DNA of 64,000 nucleotides from Sulfuritalea sp. (GCA_030651305.1 JAUSCI010000047.1:1-64000), one strand, 5' to 3'; shown: positions 9,992 to 19,440, counted from the stretch's first letter. Numbers and translations are program-made. The notes: generated by a model not told the origin, from the sequence alone.

Positions 9992-10279
9992 TCAGGGTAT
10001 GGCGGAAGGAAGGCCGCGGACGGCCATTTGCGCCGCATAGGCGCGTTTTTCAGCCGACGAAAGCTGCTTGATGCGATGTTCGGCCTTGGAGGCCGCCGAG
10101 CGGTCCGGATGCGCTTCCGCGGCCAGCATCCGCAGCGGCGGATGCAGACGCATATAGCGCGCGCCCTTGCCCTGCAGGTGTGCCTTGAAACGCGACGCCA
10201 GATCGACGGTGATCCCCGTATAGAGACAATCGTCGCTACATTCGATCAGGTAGACAAACCAGGTCTTGGTTGATGACAT
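9992..10279 (-). CDS. GIY-YIG nuclease-fold protein, UPF0213/YhbQ-like
   Basis: 95 residues. The GIY-YIG motif appears as WFVYLIECSDDCLYTGITVDL, followed by the helix containing RFKAHLQGKGARYMRLHPP and the conserved E of KAEHRIKQL. Its size matches stand-alone UPF0213 proteins of the YhbQ type, thought to act on DNA; a specific role is not established. It starts a small operon with the hydrolase downstream. Confidence 0.85.
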   Translation of the reverse strand: MSSTKTWFVYLIECSDDCLYTGITVDLASRFKAHLQGKGARYMRLHPPLRMLAAEAHPDRSAASKAEHRIKQLSSAEKRAYAAQMAVRGLPSAIP

Positions 10280-10307
10280 CGGTTACCGCACGCGCCGCTC
10301 AACGTGC

Positions 10308-10742
10308 TCAAGTGAGGAGTGGATGCATCCAGACAAACAGCGCCTGCCCCTGCGATTCGGCAAGCCGCGCCAGGTCGGCAAGCTCGATCACCATCTCCTG
10401 TACGTCCTCCACCTCCCACTGTTCCCTTTCGTACTCGTCGGTGGCCGCCAGCTCCTCGGCGACGAGATCGAGGGCCTCTTCTTCGAGGGTGGCCAGACGT
10501 TGCAGGCACTCGTCGGCAATGCGCAGCACCACGGCACCCTCTTCCGCGAAATAGACGGGCTCATAGGCTCCGACGGCCTCTTCGAATTCGTCACCGGTGA
10601 GCAGGCAATGCAGCGTGACGATCTTGGCCGTATCGATGCCCCGGCGCTCGATACCACTCCACTCATCCACGGGGCGCAGCGATTCGCCGACAGCGGCATA
10701 TTCATCTTCCTCGGCGGCGACAATGTTGGTCAGTATTCCCAA
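10308..10742 (-). CDS. Hypothetical acidic protein
   Basis: 144 residues, strongly acidic and mostly predicted helical (DECLQRLATLEEEALDLVAEELAATDEYE). No known domain recognised. The start is TTG at 10742, chosen because AGGAG lies 7 nt upstream; no in-frame ATG occurs nearby. The next reverse-strand gene ends 69 bp before it, so the two may be linked. Confidence 0.6.
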   Translation of the reverse strand: MGILTNIVAAEEDEYAAVGESLRPVDEWSGIERRGIDTAKIVTLHCLLTGDEFEEAVGAYEPVYFAEEGAVVLRIADECLQRLATLEEEALDLVAEELAATDEYEREQWEVEDVQEMVIELADLARLAESQGQALFVWMHPLLT

Positions 10743-10811
10743 TTCACGGCTCCTGTTGGTAATGCCTGCGGATCATGGCGGTAACCGGACTGGGTATCCG
10801 CGCAACCGGCG

Positions 10812-11087
10812 TCAAAACAGGCTGGCGACGACGAAGCGATCTCGCGCGGCGAGCTTTTCCAGACCCTTGACCACTTCCAGCGAGGCGCCCCATTTCATGA
10901 TGTGCGCCAGAAACGTGGTCAGCGCCTGCGACAGTGCGTAACCGGTTTCCTTCCACTCCTGGCGAAACTCGTCGAAGGCGACCGTCTTCGCCGAAAGCTT
11001 GCCGCTTTTCATCGGCACCAGCGTAACGCTGTCGCCGCGATGGCGGATCACGATGGCGGTAGTGCGGTTTCCGTTGATGACGACCAC
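10812..11087 (-). CDS. Hypothetical small protein
   Basis: 91 residues from GTG 11087, which has GGGAG 6 nt upstream; a TTG ten codons earlier lacks a comparable site. The product (VVVINGNRTTAIVIRHRGD...) has a beta-rich N-half and a basic helical C-half. No family recognised. It lies between the hypothetical gene at 10308 and uup, all on the reverse strand. Confidence 0.55.
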   Translation of the reverse strand: MVVINGNRTTAIVIRHRGDSVTLVPMKSGKLSAKTVAFDEFRQEWKETGYALSQALTTFLAHIMKWGASLEVVKGLEKLAARDRFVVASLF

Positions 11088-11178
11088 ATGAGTCTCCCGG
11101 TTCGGCTGACAGAACAAAGACTAAATCCTGCGCATGCTGGATGAGACTTTGAAAAACAGTCCTTTTTGGCGCCAGCTT

Positions 11179-13104
11179 TCAACCCTTGGCCTCCAGGGAT
11201 TCCCAGCGGATCATGGCGGCATCTATTTCGGCATCGAGTGCCGCTAGCCGGGTTTGCAACTCGCGCACGGCATCTGCAGGCCCCTGATAGAAGATCGGAT
11301 CGGCCAGCCGAACTTGCAGGACCGCCTGCTCGGCTTCCAGTGCCGCGATCCGGTCGGGTAACTGTTCCAGCTCGCGCTGCTCCTTGAAGCTGAGCTTTTT
11401 GCGCCCGATGGGCTTGGCTTTCGCCGTCTCGCCAGCACCGACTCTTGTGCCAATCTTTGGCTCGATGCCACCCGTTGCATCAAAGCGCGCGGTGCCACCT
11501 GCCAGCCGCTGCCGCAGCCAGTCGCTGTAGCCGCCGACATATTCCTTCCATTTCCCGTCGCCTTCGCTGGCAATGGTCTGCGTCACCACATTGTCGAGGA
11601 AGGCCCGGTCGTGGCTGACCAGAAATACCGTGCCGGTATAGTCCTGCAGCAGGGCTTCGAGCAATTCCAGGGTTTCGATATCCAGATCGTTGGTCGGCTC
11701 GTCAAGCACCAGTACATTCGCCGGTCGCGCAAACAGACGCGCCAGCAACAGCCGGTTGCGCTCGCCGCCCGACAGCGATTTCACCGGCGAGCGGGCGCGC
11801 TCCGGGGCAAACAGGAAATCTTCGAGATAGCCGATCACGTGCTTCTTCGCGCCGCCGATCTCGACATAGTCCGAACCGGGACTGATCACTTCGCACAAGG
11901 GCGCTTCCGCGTCGAGCTGGGTGCGGAACTGGTCGAAGTAGGCCACTTCGATCTTGCTGCCCAGCCGCAGCTCTCCGGAGTCGGCCGCAAGCTGGCCCAG
12001 AATCAGGCGCAGCAGCGTGGTCTTGCCGGTGCCGTTGGCGCCGATCAGGCCCACCTTGTCGCCGCGCAGGATGCGGCAGGAAAAATTACGCACCACGGTT
12101 TTTTCGCCTGCAGCTGTCACAAATCGCTTGCTGATATTTTCGAGTTCGGCCACCAGCTTGCCGGAGGCGTCGCCGCGCACCAGCTGAAAGTCGACTTTGC
12201 CCTGCTGCTCGCGCCGCGCCGCCCGCGCTGCACGGAGGCGTTCGAGGCGTTGCACGCGACCGACGCTGCGCGTGCGCCGCGCTTCGACGCCCTTGCGAAT
12301 CCAGATTTCCTCCTGCGCCAGCATCTTGTCGGCGCGGGCGTTGGCCAGCGCCTCTTCGTTGAGCATGAACTCCTTGCGCTCCTGGTAGGCGCCGAAACGA
12401 CCCGGAAAGCTGACCAGCTTACCGCGATCCAGCTCCATGATGCGCGTCGCCACGCCGTCGAGGAAAACCCGGTCGTGGGTGATGACCATGATGGCGCCGG
12501 CATAGCCGCGCAGAAGATCCTCCAGCCAGAGGATGCCATCGACATCGAGATGATTGGTCGGCTCGTCGAGCAGCAGCAGTTCGGGCTCGGCCACCAGCGC
12601 ACGGGCCAGCGCGACGCGCTTCTTGCCGCCGCCGGACAGCGCGTCGACGCGGGCGTCGCCATCCAGCGCGAGGCGCGAAATGGCCTGTTCGATGCGCGAA
12701 TTGAGCCGCCAGCCGTCGTTGGCCTCCAACTGCGTTTGCAGCTCCTGCATGCGATCCATGGTCGCCGTATCGCCAGCGCCGACTGTGTGGGTCACCTCGT
12801 GGTACTCGGCGAGCACCCGCGCCACTTCGCCCAGCCCGGCAGCCACCGCTTCGAATACCGTGTCGTGGGTGGCGAATTCCGGCTCCTGCGGCACATAAGC
12901 GATGGAGAGGCCGGGCTGCCGCCAGACCTCGCCATCATCGAGCGCACCCAGACCGGCAAGAGCCTTCAGCAGGCTGGATTTGCCGCTGCCGTTGCGACCG
13001 ATCAGCCCGACACGTTCGCCGGCATCGACTTGCATGGCGGCGTGATCGAGAAGAGCGACATGGCCGTAGGCGAGGCAGGCGCGATCGAGGGAAATAACTG
13101 GCAT
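11179..13104 (-). CDS. uup: ABC-F ATPase, Uup-like
   Basis: 641 residues with two ATP-binding cassettes and no membrane segments: Walker A GRNGSGKSS (~37) and GANGTGKTT (~355), signatures LSGGGKKR and LSGGERNR, and LLDEPTNHLD and VLDEPTNDLD Walker B regions. The inter-cassette linker and a C-terminal coiled-coil (PDRIAALEAEQAVLQVRL onwards) are the Uup arrangement, associated with DNA binding and ribosome-linked functions. ABC-F proteins act on ribosomes. ATG 13104 begins MPVISLDRACLAYG. Confidence 0.92.
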   Translation of the reverse strand: MPVISLDRACLAYGHVALLDHAAMQVDAGERVGLIGRNGSGKSSLLKALAGLGALDDGEVWRQPGLSIAYVPQEPEFATHDTVFEAVAAGLGEVARVLAEYHEVTHTVGAGDTATMDRMQELQTQLEANDGWRLNSRIEQAISRLALDGDARVDALSGGGKKRVALARALVAEPELLLLDEPTNHLDVDGILWLEDLLRGYAGAIMVITHDRVFLDGVATRIMELDRGKLVSFPGRFGAYQERKEFMLNEEALANARADKMLAQEEIWIRKGVEARRTRSVGRVQRLERLRAARAARREQQGKVDFQLVRGDASGKLVAELENISKRFVTAAGEKTVVRNFSCRILRGDKVGLIGANGTGKTTLLRLILGQLAADSGELRLGSKIEVAYFDQFRTQLDAEAPLCEVISPGSDYVEIGGAKKHVIGYLEDFLFAPERARSPVKSLSGGERNRLLLARLFARPANVLVLDEPTNDLDIETLELLEALLQDYTGTVFLVSHDRAFLDNVVTQTIASEGDGKWKEYVGGYSDWLRQRLAGGTARFDATGGIEPKIGTRVGAGETAKAKPIGRKKLSFKEQRELEQLPDRIAALEAEQAVLQVRLADPIFYQGPADAVRELQTRLAALDAEIDAAMIRWESLEAKG

Positions 13105-13166
13105 GGAAACGGGCGCGGGAAATGGGTGCCGGATTATAGGCGCGCAGGTTAAAATCCGCGCCTTGC

Positions 13167-13242
13167 GCCCTTGTAGCTCAGTGGATAGAGCGACCGCCTC
13201 CTAAGCGGTAGGTCTCAGGTTCGATTCCTGACTTGGGCGCCA
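13167..13242 (+). tRNA. tRNA-Arg (anticodon CCT)
   Basis: 76 nt with encoded CCA. The D-arm GCTC...GAGC, anticodon stem ACCGC/GCGGT with loop CTCCTAA (anticodon CCT) and T-arm TCAGG-TTCGATT-CCTGA are all regular. The acceptor stem GCCCTTG / CTTGGGC leaves two T-T mismatches at pairs 5-68 and 6-67. The flanking GC/GC could extend the stem by two pairs. Confidence 0.9.
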
Positions 13243-13269
13243 TTGTTAGTCAGGCGTATTATTCAAACG

Positions 13270-13929
13270 ATGATAGCCGACCTCGCGACCCTCGAAGAGC
13301 AACTGGCCCTGACCCAGGCAGATTCGCGTGACATGAAGCGCACCGTGATCGCCCTGCGCACGGAGCTCGAGGCGACGCATGCGGAAATTCAGGCAACAAC
13401 CGCGCGCGTAACCCAGGCCAATGCAGCGGAAATATCGCAATTGAAGACCACGGTGGGCGCGCTGCGTGAAGAACTGGAGCACGCGCGCATCGAGCGCGAG
13501 AAGGCGATCCAGCACGAGCGGGTCGCCGCCAGTCAGGAAATCCAGATGCTCAAGGCGACCGCGGCAGCCTTGCGCGAGGAACTCGAACAGTCGCGCGCCG
13601 AGCGCGACCACGCGGTACAGCAGGAGCGCGTTGCAGGTCACACTGAAATGCAGCAACTCAAGGCCACCTCCGCTGCCCTGCGCGATGCACTTGAACGCGC
13701 CCACGCGGATACCGACAATGCGGTGCGCAAGGCGCTGGTCGGCGCACAAGGCGAAATCGCGCAACTGCGGCAGACGGTCAGCGGCTTGCGAGAAAGCCTG
13801 GAACTGGCGCAGATCGACCGGACCAATTCCATCAATCGCGAACGCAGCCTGTTCGCCGACGAAGGCACTCAGTTACAGAGTACCATTCAAGCCCTGCGCG
13901 ACCAGATCGAAGCCTTGCGCCGTACCTGA
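13270..13929 (+). CDS. Coiled-coil protein built of 36-residue repeats
   Basis: 219 residues from ATG 13270 (MIADLATLEEQ). The body is four consecutive 36-residue repeats plus a partial fifth, each of the form EIxQLKxTxxALREELExAR followed by xERxxAxxxERV. A length of 36 fits two hendecads plus two heptads, so a continuous coiled coil is expected. No signal peptide. Only 2 bp separate its stop from the cyclase gene, so it may be a scaffold or partner for that enzyme; this is inference. The start lacks a strong ribosome site and could be further in. Confidence 0.75.
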   Translation: MIADLATLEEQLALTQADSRDMKRTVIALRTELEATHAEIQATTARVTQANAAEISQLKTTVGALREELEHARIEREKAIQHERVAASQEIQMLKATAAALREELEQSRAERDHAVQQERVAGHTEMQQLKATSAALRDALERAHADTDNAVRKALVGAQGEIAQLRQTVSGLRESLELAQIDRTNSINRERSLFADEGTQLQSTIQALRDQIEALRRT

Positions 13930-13931
13930 GC

Positions 13932-16238
13932 ATGAACGCCATGGATCAACCCGTCGAACCCGCTCCCGCCAGAAAGAAGGCGACCGAACGCGACCAGGAA
14001 GGCCGCCGCCGGCTACGCCACCTGGAACTGCTGCTGGAAGTCACGCGCCGCATGGCCAGCTATGGCACGCTGGACCAGGTGCTGCAGGCGCTGGTGGAAA
14101 TGACCACCACGGAACTGAATGCCGAGCGCGGCTCGCTGTTCCTCAACGATCCCGACACCAACGAGCTGTATTCGCGCGTGGCGCAGGGCAACATCCAGCG
14201 CGAGATACGCATTCTCAATACCAGCGGCATCGCCGGATATGTTTACACCGCGGGTGAGGCATTGATCATCGCCGACGCCTACGCCGATGATCGCTTCAAT
14301 CGTTCGATCGACGAGCAGACCGGTTTCACCACGCGCAATATCCTGTGCGTGCCGATCAAGACGGTGAAAGGCGAAGTCATCGGCGTGGCGCAGACACTCA
14401 ACAAGCGCAGCGGAAAATTCACCAAACAGGATCTGAACCTGCTCGAAGCCATGACCAGCCAGGGCACGCTGGCACTGCAAAGCGCGCAGTTCATCGAGCG
14501 CATGCAGGCCATCCGCCGGCAGGAGATGGAGTTCATCGACGTCGTTTCCGAAGTCACCGCCGACATCAAGCTGGGGTCCCTGTTGCAGAAGGTGATGGGC
14601 GAGGCGACGCGCCTGCTGAACGCCGAACGGTCGACGCTGTTCCTCAATGAGGAGAAGACCAGCGAACTATGGTCGGAGGTAGGCCAGGGCCTGGAATCAG
14701 TCCAGATCCGCCTGCCCAACCATCTGGGCATTGCCGGCGCCGTATTCACCTCGGGCAAGGCGATCAATATTCCCTACGCCTACGCCGACCTGCGCTTCAA
14801 TCCGGCCTTCGACAAGAAGACCGGCTACTTCACCCGCTCGATCCTGTGCGTGCCCATCACCAACAAGCACGGCAAGGTCATCGGCGTTACGCAGGTGTTG
14901 AACAAGCGTGGCGGACCCTTCACCGGCGACGATGAATCGCGCCTGCGAGCCTTTACCGCACAGATTGCAATTGCTCTGGAAAACGCCAAGCTGTTTGCCG
15001 ACGTGCAGAACATGAAGAACTACAACGAGGCGATGCTGGAGTCGATGTCGAACGCGGTGATCACGCTCGACGAGTCGGAGAAGATCGCCACCTGCAATGC
15101 CGCCGGCCTGCGCATCCTGCGCGTAACTCCGGCCCAGATACTGCACAAGCCAGCGGTCGAGTTCTTTGCCGGCAACAATGAATGGATCCACGAAAAGCTC
15201 AAGCGCGTGGGCGAGACCCAGACCACCGAACTGGCGATGGAAGCCGAATTGATGGTCGGTGAGGACAAGCTTTCGGTGAACCTCACCGCCCTGCCGCTGC
15301 TGTCGATGGAAAAAAAACGCCTTGGCTCAATGCTGATGTTGGAGGATATCTCCACCGAAAAGCGCATGCGGTCGACCATGTCGCGGCTGATGGACCCGGG
15401 CATCGCCGACCAGATGCTGGCCGGCGGCGTCGATGCCCTGGGCGGCAAGAACGTGATGGCCACCGTGCTGTTCTCCGACATACGCGGTTTCACTACAATC
15501 ACGGAACAACTCGGTGCCCAGGGCACCGTGGCGCTGCTCAACGAATACTTCACGCTGATGGTGGATTGCATCCAGCGCGAGGAAGGTATGCTCGACAAGT
15601 TTATCGGCGATGCGATCATGGCCGCCTTCGGCATCCCGGTCGGCCACGACGACGACGCCGACCGCTCGGTACGGACCGCGATCGCCATGATCCGCGAGTT
15701 GTGGATTTGGAACAAAGTGCGTGTGAGCGAGGGCAAGCTGCCTGTCGACATCGGCATCGGGCTCAATAGCGACAACGTGGTTTCGGGGACCATCGGCTCC
15801 AAGAAGCGCATGGACTACACCATCATCGGCGACGGTGTGAATCTGGCGGCACGCCTGGAATCTGCCTGCAAGCAGTATGGCGCCCACATCCTGATCAGTG
15901 AATTCACCTACAAGCAGTTGCGCGGTACCTACTACAGCCGCGAACTTGATCTGGTTGTGGTCAAGGGAAAGACCCAACCCGTGGCGATCTACGAGATCCT
16001 CGACTACCACACCGAAGAAACCTATCCGCAGATGATCGACGCCATGCGCCACTTCAAGTCAGGCCTGGTGAAGTACCGGCAACAGAAGTGGAACGACGCC
16101 AAGGGCGAGTTCGGCGAAGTGCTGGCTCTTAACGACCACGACAAGGCGGCAAAAATGTATGTCGAGCGCTGCGATCACTTCCTCGCCAATCCGCCCGGAG
16201 ACGCATGGGACGGGGTATGGGTTATGGAGTCGAAGTAA
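13932..16238 (+). CDS. GAF-GAF-PAS class III adenylate/guanylate cyclase
   Basis: 768 residues, soluble. A short basic, coiled N-terminus leads into GAF1 (~45-190) and a similar GAF2 (~215-360), each with the NKRSG/NKRGG segment, then a PAS-like domain (~370-480). The cyclase homology domain (~510-690) has both metal aspartates (FSDIRGF and DKFIGDAIMAAFG) and the transition-state NLAARLE motif. KKRMDYTIIGD resembles the Lys/Thr pattern of bacterial adenylate cyclases, so cAMP is the likelier product. A TPR-like tail follows. It probably responds to small ligands or redox via its GAF domains. Confidence 0.9.
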   Translation: MNAMDQPVEPAPARKKATERDQEGRRRLRHLELLLEVTRRMASYGTLDQVLQALVEMTTTELNAERGSLFLNDPDTNELYSRVAQGNIQREIRILNTSGIAGYVYTAGEALIIADAYADDRFNRSIDEQTGFTTRNILCVPIKTVKGEVIGVAQTLNKRSGKFTKQDLNLLEAMTSQGTLALQSAQFIERMQAIRRQEMEFIDVVSEVTADIKLGSLLQKVMGEATRLLNAERSTLFLNEEKTSELWSEVGQGLESVQIRLPNHLGIAGAVFTSGKAINIPYAYADLRFNPAFDKKTGYFTRSILCVPITNKHGKVIGVTQVLNKRGGPFTGDDESRLRAFTAQIAIALENAKLFADVQNMKNYNEAMLESMSNAVITLDESEKIATCNAAGLRILRVTPAQILHKPAVEFFAGNNEWIHEKLKRVGETQTTELAMEAELMVGEDKLSVNLTALPLLSMEKKRLGSMLMLEDISTEKRMRSTMSRLMDPGIADQMLAGGVDALGGKNVMATVLFSDIRGFTTITEQLGAQGTVALLNEYFTLMVDCIQREEGMLDKFIGDAIMAAFGIPVGHDDDADRSVRTAIAMIRELWIWNKVRVSEGKLPVDIGIGLNSDNVVSGTIGSKKRMDYTIIGDGVNLAARLESACKQYGAHILISEFTYKQLRGTYYSRELDLVVVKGKTQPVAIYEILDYHTEETYPQMIDAMRHFKSGLVKYRQQKWNDAKGEFGEVLALNDHDKAAKMYVERCDHFLANPPGDAWDGVWVMESK

Positions 16239-16271
16239 CCGCCCCCGCCCGCGGCAGCCGTCGACCCGCAC

Positions 16272-16700
16272 CTACTTGATACGGGTGAGAACGGGCCGCC
16301 TGGAGGCGCGCGCGGAAGTCGGCGCTGGTGATACGGCGGCGGATGCCTCCTGCCGGGTGGCGTCCGGCGTCCCGCCATCCGCGGCAGCCGACTTCTCCGT
16401 CACTTCAAAGGCCATGCCTTCGCCATTCTCGCTGGCATAGATCGCCGAAACCCGTTCAATGGGTACGACCACCGGAAAGGGGCGTCCGCCAAAACGAGCC
16501 TGGAAGGTGATTTCCTCATTGCCCATCAGCAACTGGTGGGTGGCTTCGAGACCGACGTTGAGGACAATCTCGCCGTCCTTGACGAATTCGCGCGGAACGC
16601 GCGTCGTTGCATCCACCTTGACCGCCAGATAAGGCGTAAGGCCCTGATCCGCACACCATTCATGAATGGCGCGGATCAGGTAGGGCTTGGTCGACTTCAT
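16272..16700 (-). CDS. sspB: ClpXP protease specificity-enhancing factor
   Basis: 142 residues from ATG 16700 (MKSTKPYLIRAIHEWCADQGLTPYL), the canonical SspB start; a TTG 8 codons earlier is less likely. The N-terminal SspB fold contains FVKDGEIVLNVG and ITFQARFGG, which bind ssrA-tagged proteins. The tail is variable (Ala/Pro/Thr) and ends in a short basic stretch RPVLTRIK, the ClpX-docking peptide region. It follows sspA by 48 bp, the usual operon order. Confidence 0.93.
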   Translation of the reverse strand: MKSTKPYLIRAIHEWCADQGLTPYLAVKVDATTRVPREFVKDGEIVLNVGLEATHQLLMGNEEITFQARFGGRPFPVVVPIERVSAIYASENGEGMAFEVTEKSAAADGGTPDATRQEASAAVSPAPTSARASRRPVLTRIK

Positions 16701-16748
16701 TGGCGTTGCGCCGAGATGAATCAAAATGCAGACGCCGAAGATGCGCCT

Positions 16749-17345
16749 TTAACGGCGCATCATCTTTTCGGTCGGCGTCAAGGCATCGATGAAGCCCTGG
16801 CGCGAAAAGATGCGCTCGGCAAATTTCATTAGCGGCGCAGCGGTCTTCGGCAGTTCGATGGCGTAATGGTCAAGGCGCCACAGGAGCGGTGCAATCGCCA
16901 CGTCGAGCATCGAAAAGTCGTCGCCGAGAAGGAATTTCTGCTTGTTGAACATCGGCGCCAGTTCAACCAGCCGGTCGCGGATGTGGCCGCGCGACTTGTC
17001 CGCCGACTTGAGGTTCTTTTCCAGCGCATCGATGTAGCTGAACAGTTCATGCTCCATCGTAAACAACAACTGGCGCGCCTTGGCCCGCGTTTGCGGATCG
17101 GGCGGCATCAACTGCGGATGCGGAAAGCGCTCGTCGATGTACTCGTTGATGATGTTCGACTCGTAGAGCACCAGGTCGCGATCAACCAGCACCGGAACGC
17201 GGTTGTACGGATTGATGATGGCTATGTCTTCAGGCTTGTTGAACAGATCGACATCGATCACCTGAAAATCCATCTGCTTTTCGTAGAGGACGATGCGGCA
17301 GCGATGGCTGAATGGACACGTGGTGCCCGAATACAGATTCATCAT
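16749..17345 (-). CDS. sspA: Stringent starvation protein A, glutathione S-transferase fold
   Basis: 198 residues from ATG 17345 (MMNLYSGTTCPFSHRCRIVLYEK); in-frame starts at 17342 and 17408 are alternatives. The thioredoxin-like N-half carries the NPYNRVPVLVDRDLVLYES segment, and the all-helical C-half follows. SspA family members bind RNA polymerase and change promoter choice under starvation rather than acting as transferases. It sits between petABC and sspB, the classic betaproteobacterial neighbourhood. Confidence 0.92.
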   Translation of the reverse strand: MMNLYSGTTCPFSHRCRIVLYEKQMDFQVIDVDLFNKPEDIAIINPYNRVPVLVDRDLVLYESNIINEYIDERFPHPQLMPPDPQTRAKARQLLFTMEHELFSYIDALEKNLKSADKSRGHIRDRLVELAPMFNKQKFLLGDDFSMLDVAIAPLLWRLDHYAIELPKTAAPLMKFAERIFSRQGFIDALTPTEKMMRR

Positions 17346-17445
17346 GGCGCTGGTGCCCCAGGAGTAATCCGCATCACGCACCACTTTGCGCACGGGCGGC
17401 GCGTTCATTTCTCGATGCCCCATAATATGCATTCACTTATTGGAG

Positions 17446-18156
17446 TTAATGGATGTCTTTCCAGTACTCGCGTTTCAGCGCGTACGCAAAGACGAAGGCT
17501 ACAGCCAGGAAAATCAGTACGATCACACCAAGCCGCTTGCGAAATTCGGCCACCGGTTCGCCCATGTACTTGAGGTAGGCAACCAGATCGCCCACCATGG
17601 CATCGAACTCCTGCGGCTTGAGCTTGCCCGGCTTGACCAGTTTCAGCTTGTGGTCCTCACCCATGACCTGGTCACCTTGCAGTTCCCAGAGCACATGCGG
17701 CATGCCGACGTTGGCGAAGACCATGTTGTTCCAGCCGGTCGGACGAGTTTCGTCGCGATAGAAGGTACGCAGATAGGTATACAACCAGTCTGGGCCGCTG
17801 CCGAACTCCGAGGCGCGCGCGCGCGCAATGATGGTCAGATCGGGCGGCGCAACCCCAAACCAGACTTTGGCCTCGGCGCGCTGCATGGCGATCTTCATCA
17901 GCTCACCGTATTTCTCCCCCGCAAACAGCAGGTTATCCTTGATCTGCGCGTCGTCGAGACCGATTTCCTCCAGACGGTTGTAGCGCATATAGGACGCCGA
18001 ATGACAATTCAGGCAGTAATTGACGAAGATCTTGGCGCCATTTTGCAGGGCGGCCATGTCATTGGACTTGTCCGGAGCACGGTCGAGATGCAGTTCGGGG
18101 CCTGCGCCAAACGCCAGAAAGGGCACAAACAGGATTGCGGTAAGGAATTTCTTCAT
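17446..18156 (-). CDS. petC: Cytochrome c1 of the bc1 complex
   Basis: 236 residues. ATG 18156 overlaps the petB stop as ATGA and gives a signal peptide (MKKFLTAILFVPFLAFGAG). CLNCH covalently binds haem c. The axial Met region lies in FANVGMPHVLWEL, and a single C-terminal membrane anchor (~200-225) ends in EYWKDIH. It passes electrons from the Rieske protein to periplasmic cytochrome c. Confidence 0.95.
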   Translation of the reverse strand: MKKFLTAILFVPFLAFGAGPELHLDRAPDKSNDMAALQNGAKIFVNYCLNCHSASYMRYNRLEEIGLDDAQIKDNLLFAGEKYGELMKIAMQRAEAKVWFGVAPPDLTIIARARASEFGSGPDWLYTYLRTFYRDETRPTGWNNMVFANVGMPHVLWELQGDQVMGEDHKLKLVKPGKLKPQEFDAMVGDLVAYLKYMGEPVAEFRKRLGVIVLIFLAVAFVFAYALKREYWKDIH

Positions 18157-19430
18157 TTCGAGGTCACCCTGTCCGGCTCCGGCTGGCACTTGTCGAGGCT
18201 GCTGTATATCGGCATCAAGAGGAAGAATGCGAAATAGATCACGGAGCAGATCTGCGCCATGACGGTGCGGACCGGTGTCGGACCCAGCATGCCCAGATAG
18301 CCGAGGATAAGGAAGGACACAATGAATGCCGTAAGGAAACCCTTGTACAGCGGGCCGCGATAGCGAATCGACTTTACCGGGCTGCGATCCAGCCAGGGCA
18401 GCAGGAATAGGATCATGGTCGAAGCGCCCATTGCCACGACGCCCCAGAACTTGGCATCGATACCGAATAACGGATAGGTCACGGCGCGCAGGATCGAGTA
18501 GTACGGCGTGAAGTACCACACCGGCGCAATGTGCAGCGGCGTCACCAGCGGATCGGCAGGGAAGAAGTTGTTGTACTCGAGAAAATAGCCGCCGAACTCC
18601 GGCATGAAGAAAAGGATCACCGAGAACACCATCAGGAAAACCACCACGCCGACGATGTCCTTCACCGTGTAATAGGGATGGAAGGGAATACCGTCGAGCG
18701 GGATTCCATTGCCGTCCTTCTTCTTCTTGATCTCAATGCCGTCCGGATTATTGGAGCCGACTTCGTGCAAGGCGATGATATGCGCAGCCACCAAGCCCAG
18801 CAGCACCAGTGGCACAGCAATGACATGGAAAGAAAAGAAGCGATTGAGTGTCGCGTCGCCAACGACGAAATCGCCGCGCAACCAGAGCGAGAAATCCGGT
18901 CCGATCAGGGGGATAGTGGAGAACAGGTTAACGATCACCTGCGCACCCCAGAACGACATCTGGCCCCACGGCAACAAATAGCCGAAAAACGCCTCGGCCA
19001 TCAGCGCGAGGAAGATGATCATGCCGAAGATCCAGATCAGTTCGCGCGGCTTGCGGTAGGAGCCGTAGAGCATGCCGCGGAACATGTGCATATAGACCAC
19101 GAAGAAAAAGGCCGAGGCCCCGGTCGAGTGCATGTAGCGGATCAACCAGCCCCAGGGCACGTCGCGCATGATGTACTCGACGCTGGCAAAGGCCACCGGC
19201 ACGCCGGAAGCATTCAGCGAGGCGTCGGGCTTGAAGTGCATGGTAAGCAGGATGCCGGTAACGATCTGAAGCACCAGCACCAGCAGCGCCAGCGATCCGA
19301 AGAAATACCAGAAGTTGAAGTTCTTCGGCGCGTAGTATTCGGCGAGGTGTTCTTTCCAGAGCTTGGTGAGGGGAAAACGTTCATCGACCCAATTCAGCGT
19401 ACCCTGCAATAGCGCGTTAACTTTACTCAT
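18153..19430 (-). CDS. petB: Cytochrome b of the bc1 complex
   Basis: 425 residues from ATG 19430 (MSKVNALLQGTLNWVDERFPL), the fused b/subunit-IV type with eight or so membrane helices. The haem-binding RYMHSTGASAFFFVVYMHM and FFSFHVIAVPLVLLGLVAAH segments are intact. The quinol-oxidation PDW/PEW-type loop appears within the PLDGIPFHPYYTVKD region. The gene lies 10 bp downstream of petA and overlaps petC by 4 bp. Confidence 0.95.
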   Translation of the reverse strand: MSKVNALLQGTLNWVDERFPLTKLWKEHLAEYYAPKNFNFWYFFGSLALLVLVLQIVTGILLTMHFKPDASLNASGVPVAFASVEYIMRDVPWGWLIRYMHSTGASAFFFVVYMHMFRGMLYGSYRKPRELIWIFGMIIFLALMAEAFFGYLLPWGQMSFWGAQVIVNLFSTIPLIGPDFSLWLRGDFVVGDATLNRFFSFHVIAVPLVLLGLVAAHIIALHEVGSNNPDGIEIKKKKDGNGIPLDGIPFHPYYTVKDIVGVVVFLMVFSVILFFMPEFGGYFLEYNNFFPADPLVTPLHIAPVWYFTPYYSILRAVTYPLFGIDAKFWGVVAMGASTMILFLLPWLDRSPVKSIRYRGPLYKGFLTAFIVSFLILGYLGMLGPTPVRTVMAQICSVIYFAFFLLMPIYSSLDKCQPEPDRVTSK

Positions 19431-19440
19431 CGCATCAGGC

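Noticed and set aside
11611-13152. Long forward-strand open frame opposite uup (513 codons)
   Set aside because: It mirrors the two ABC cassettes and has no recognisable protein signature; GC-rich codon use opens the antisense frame.
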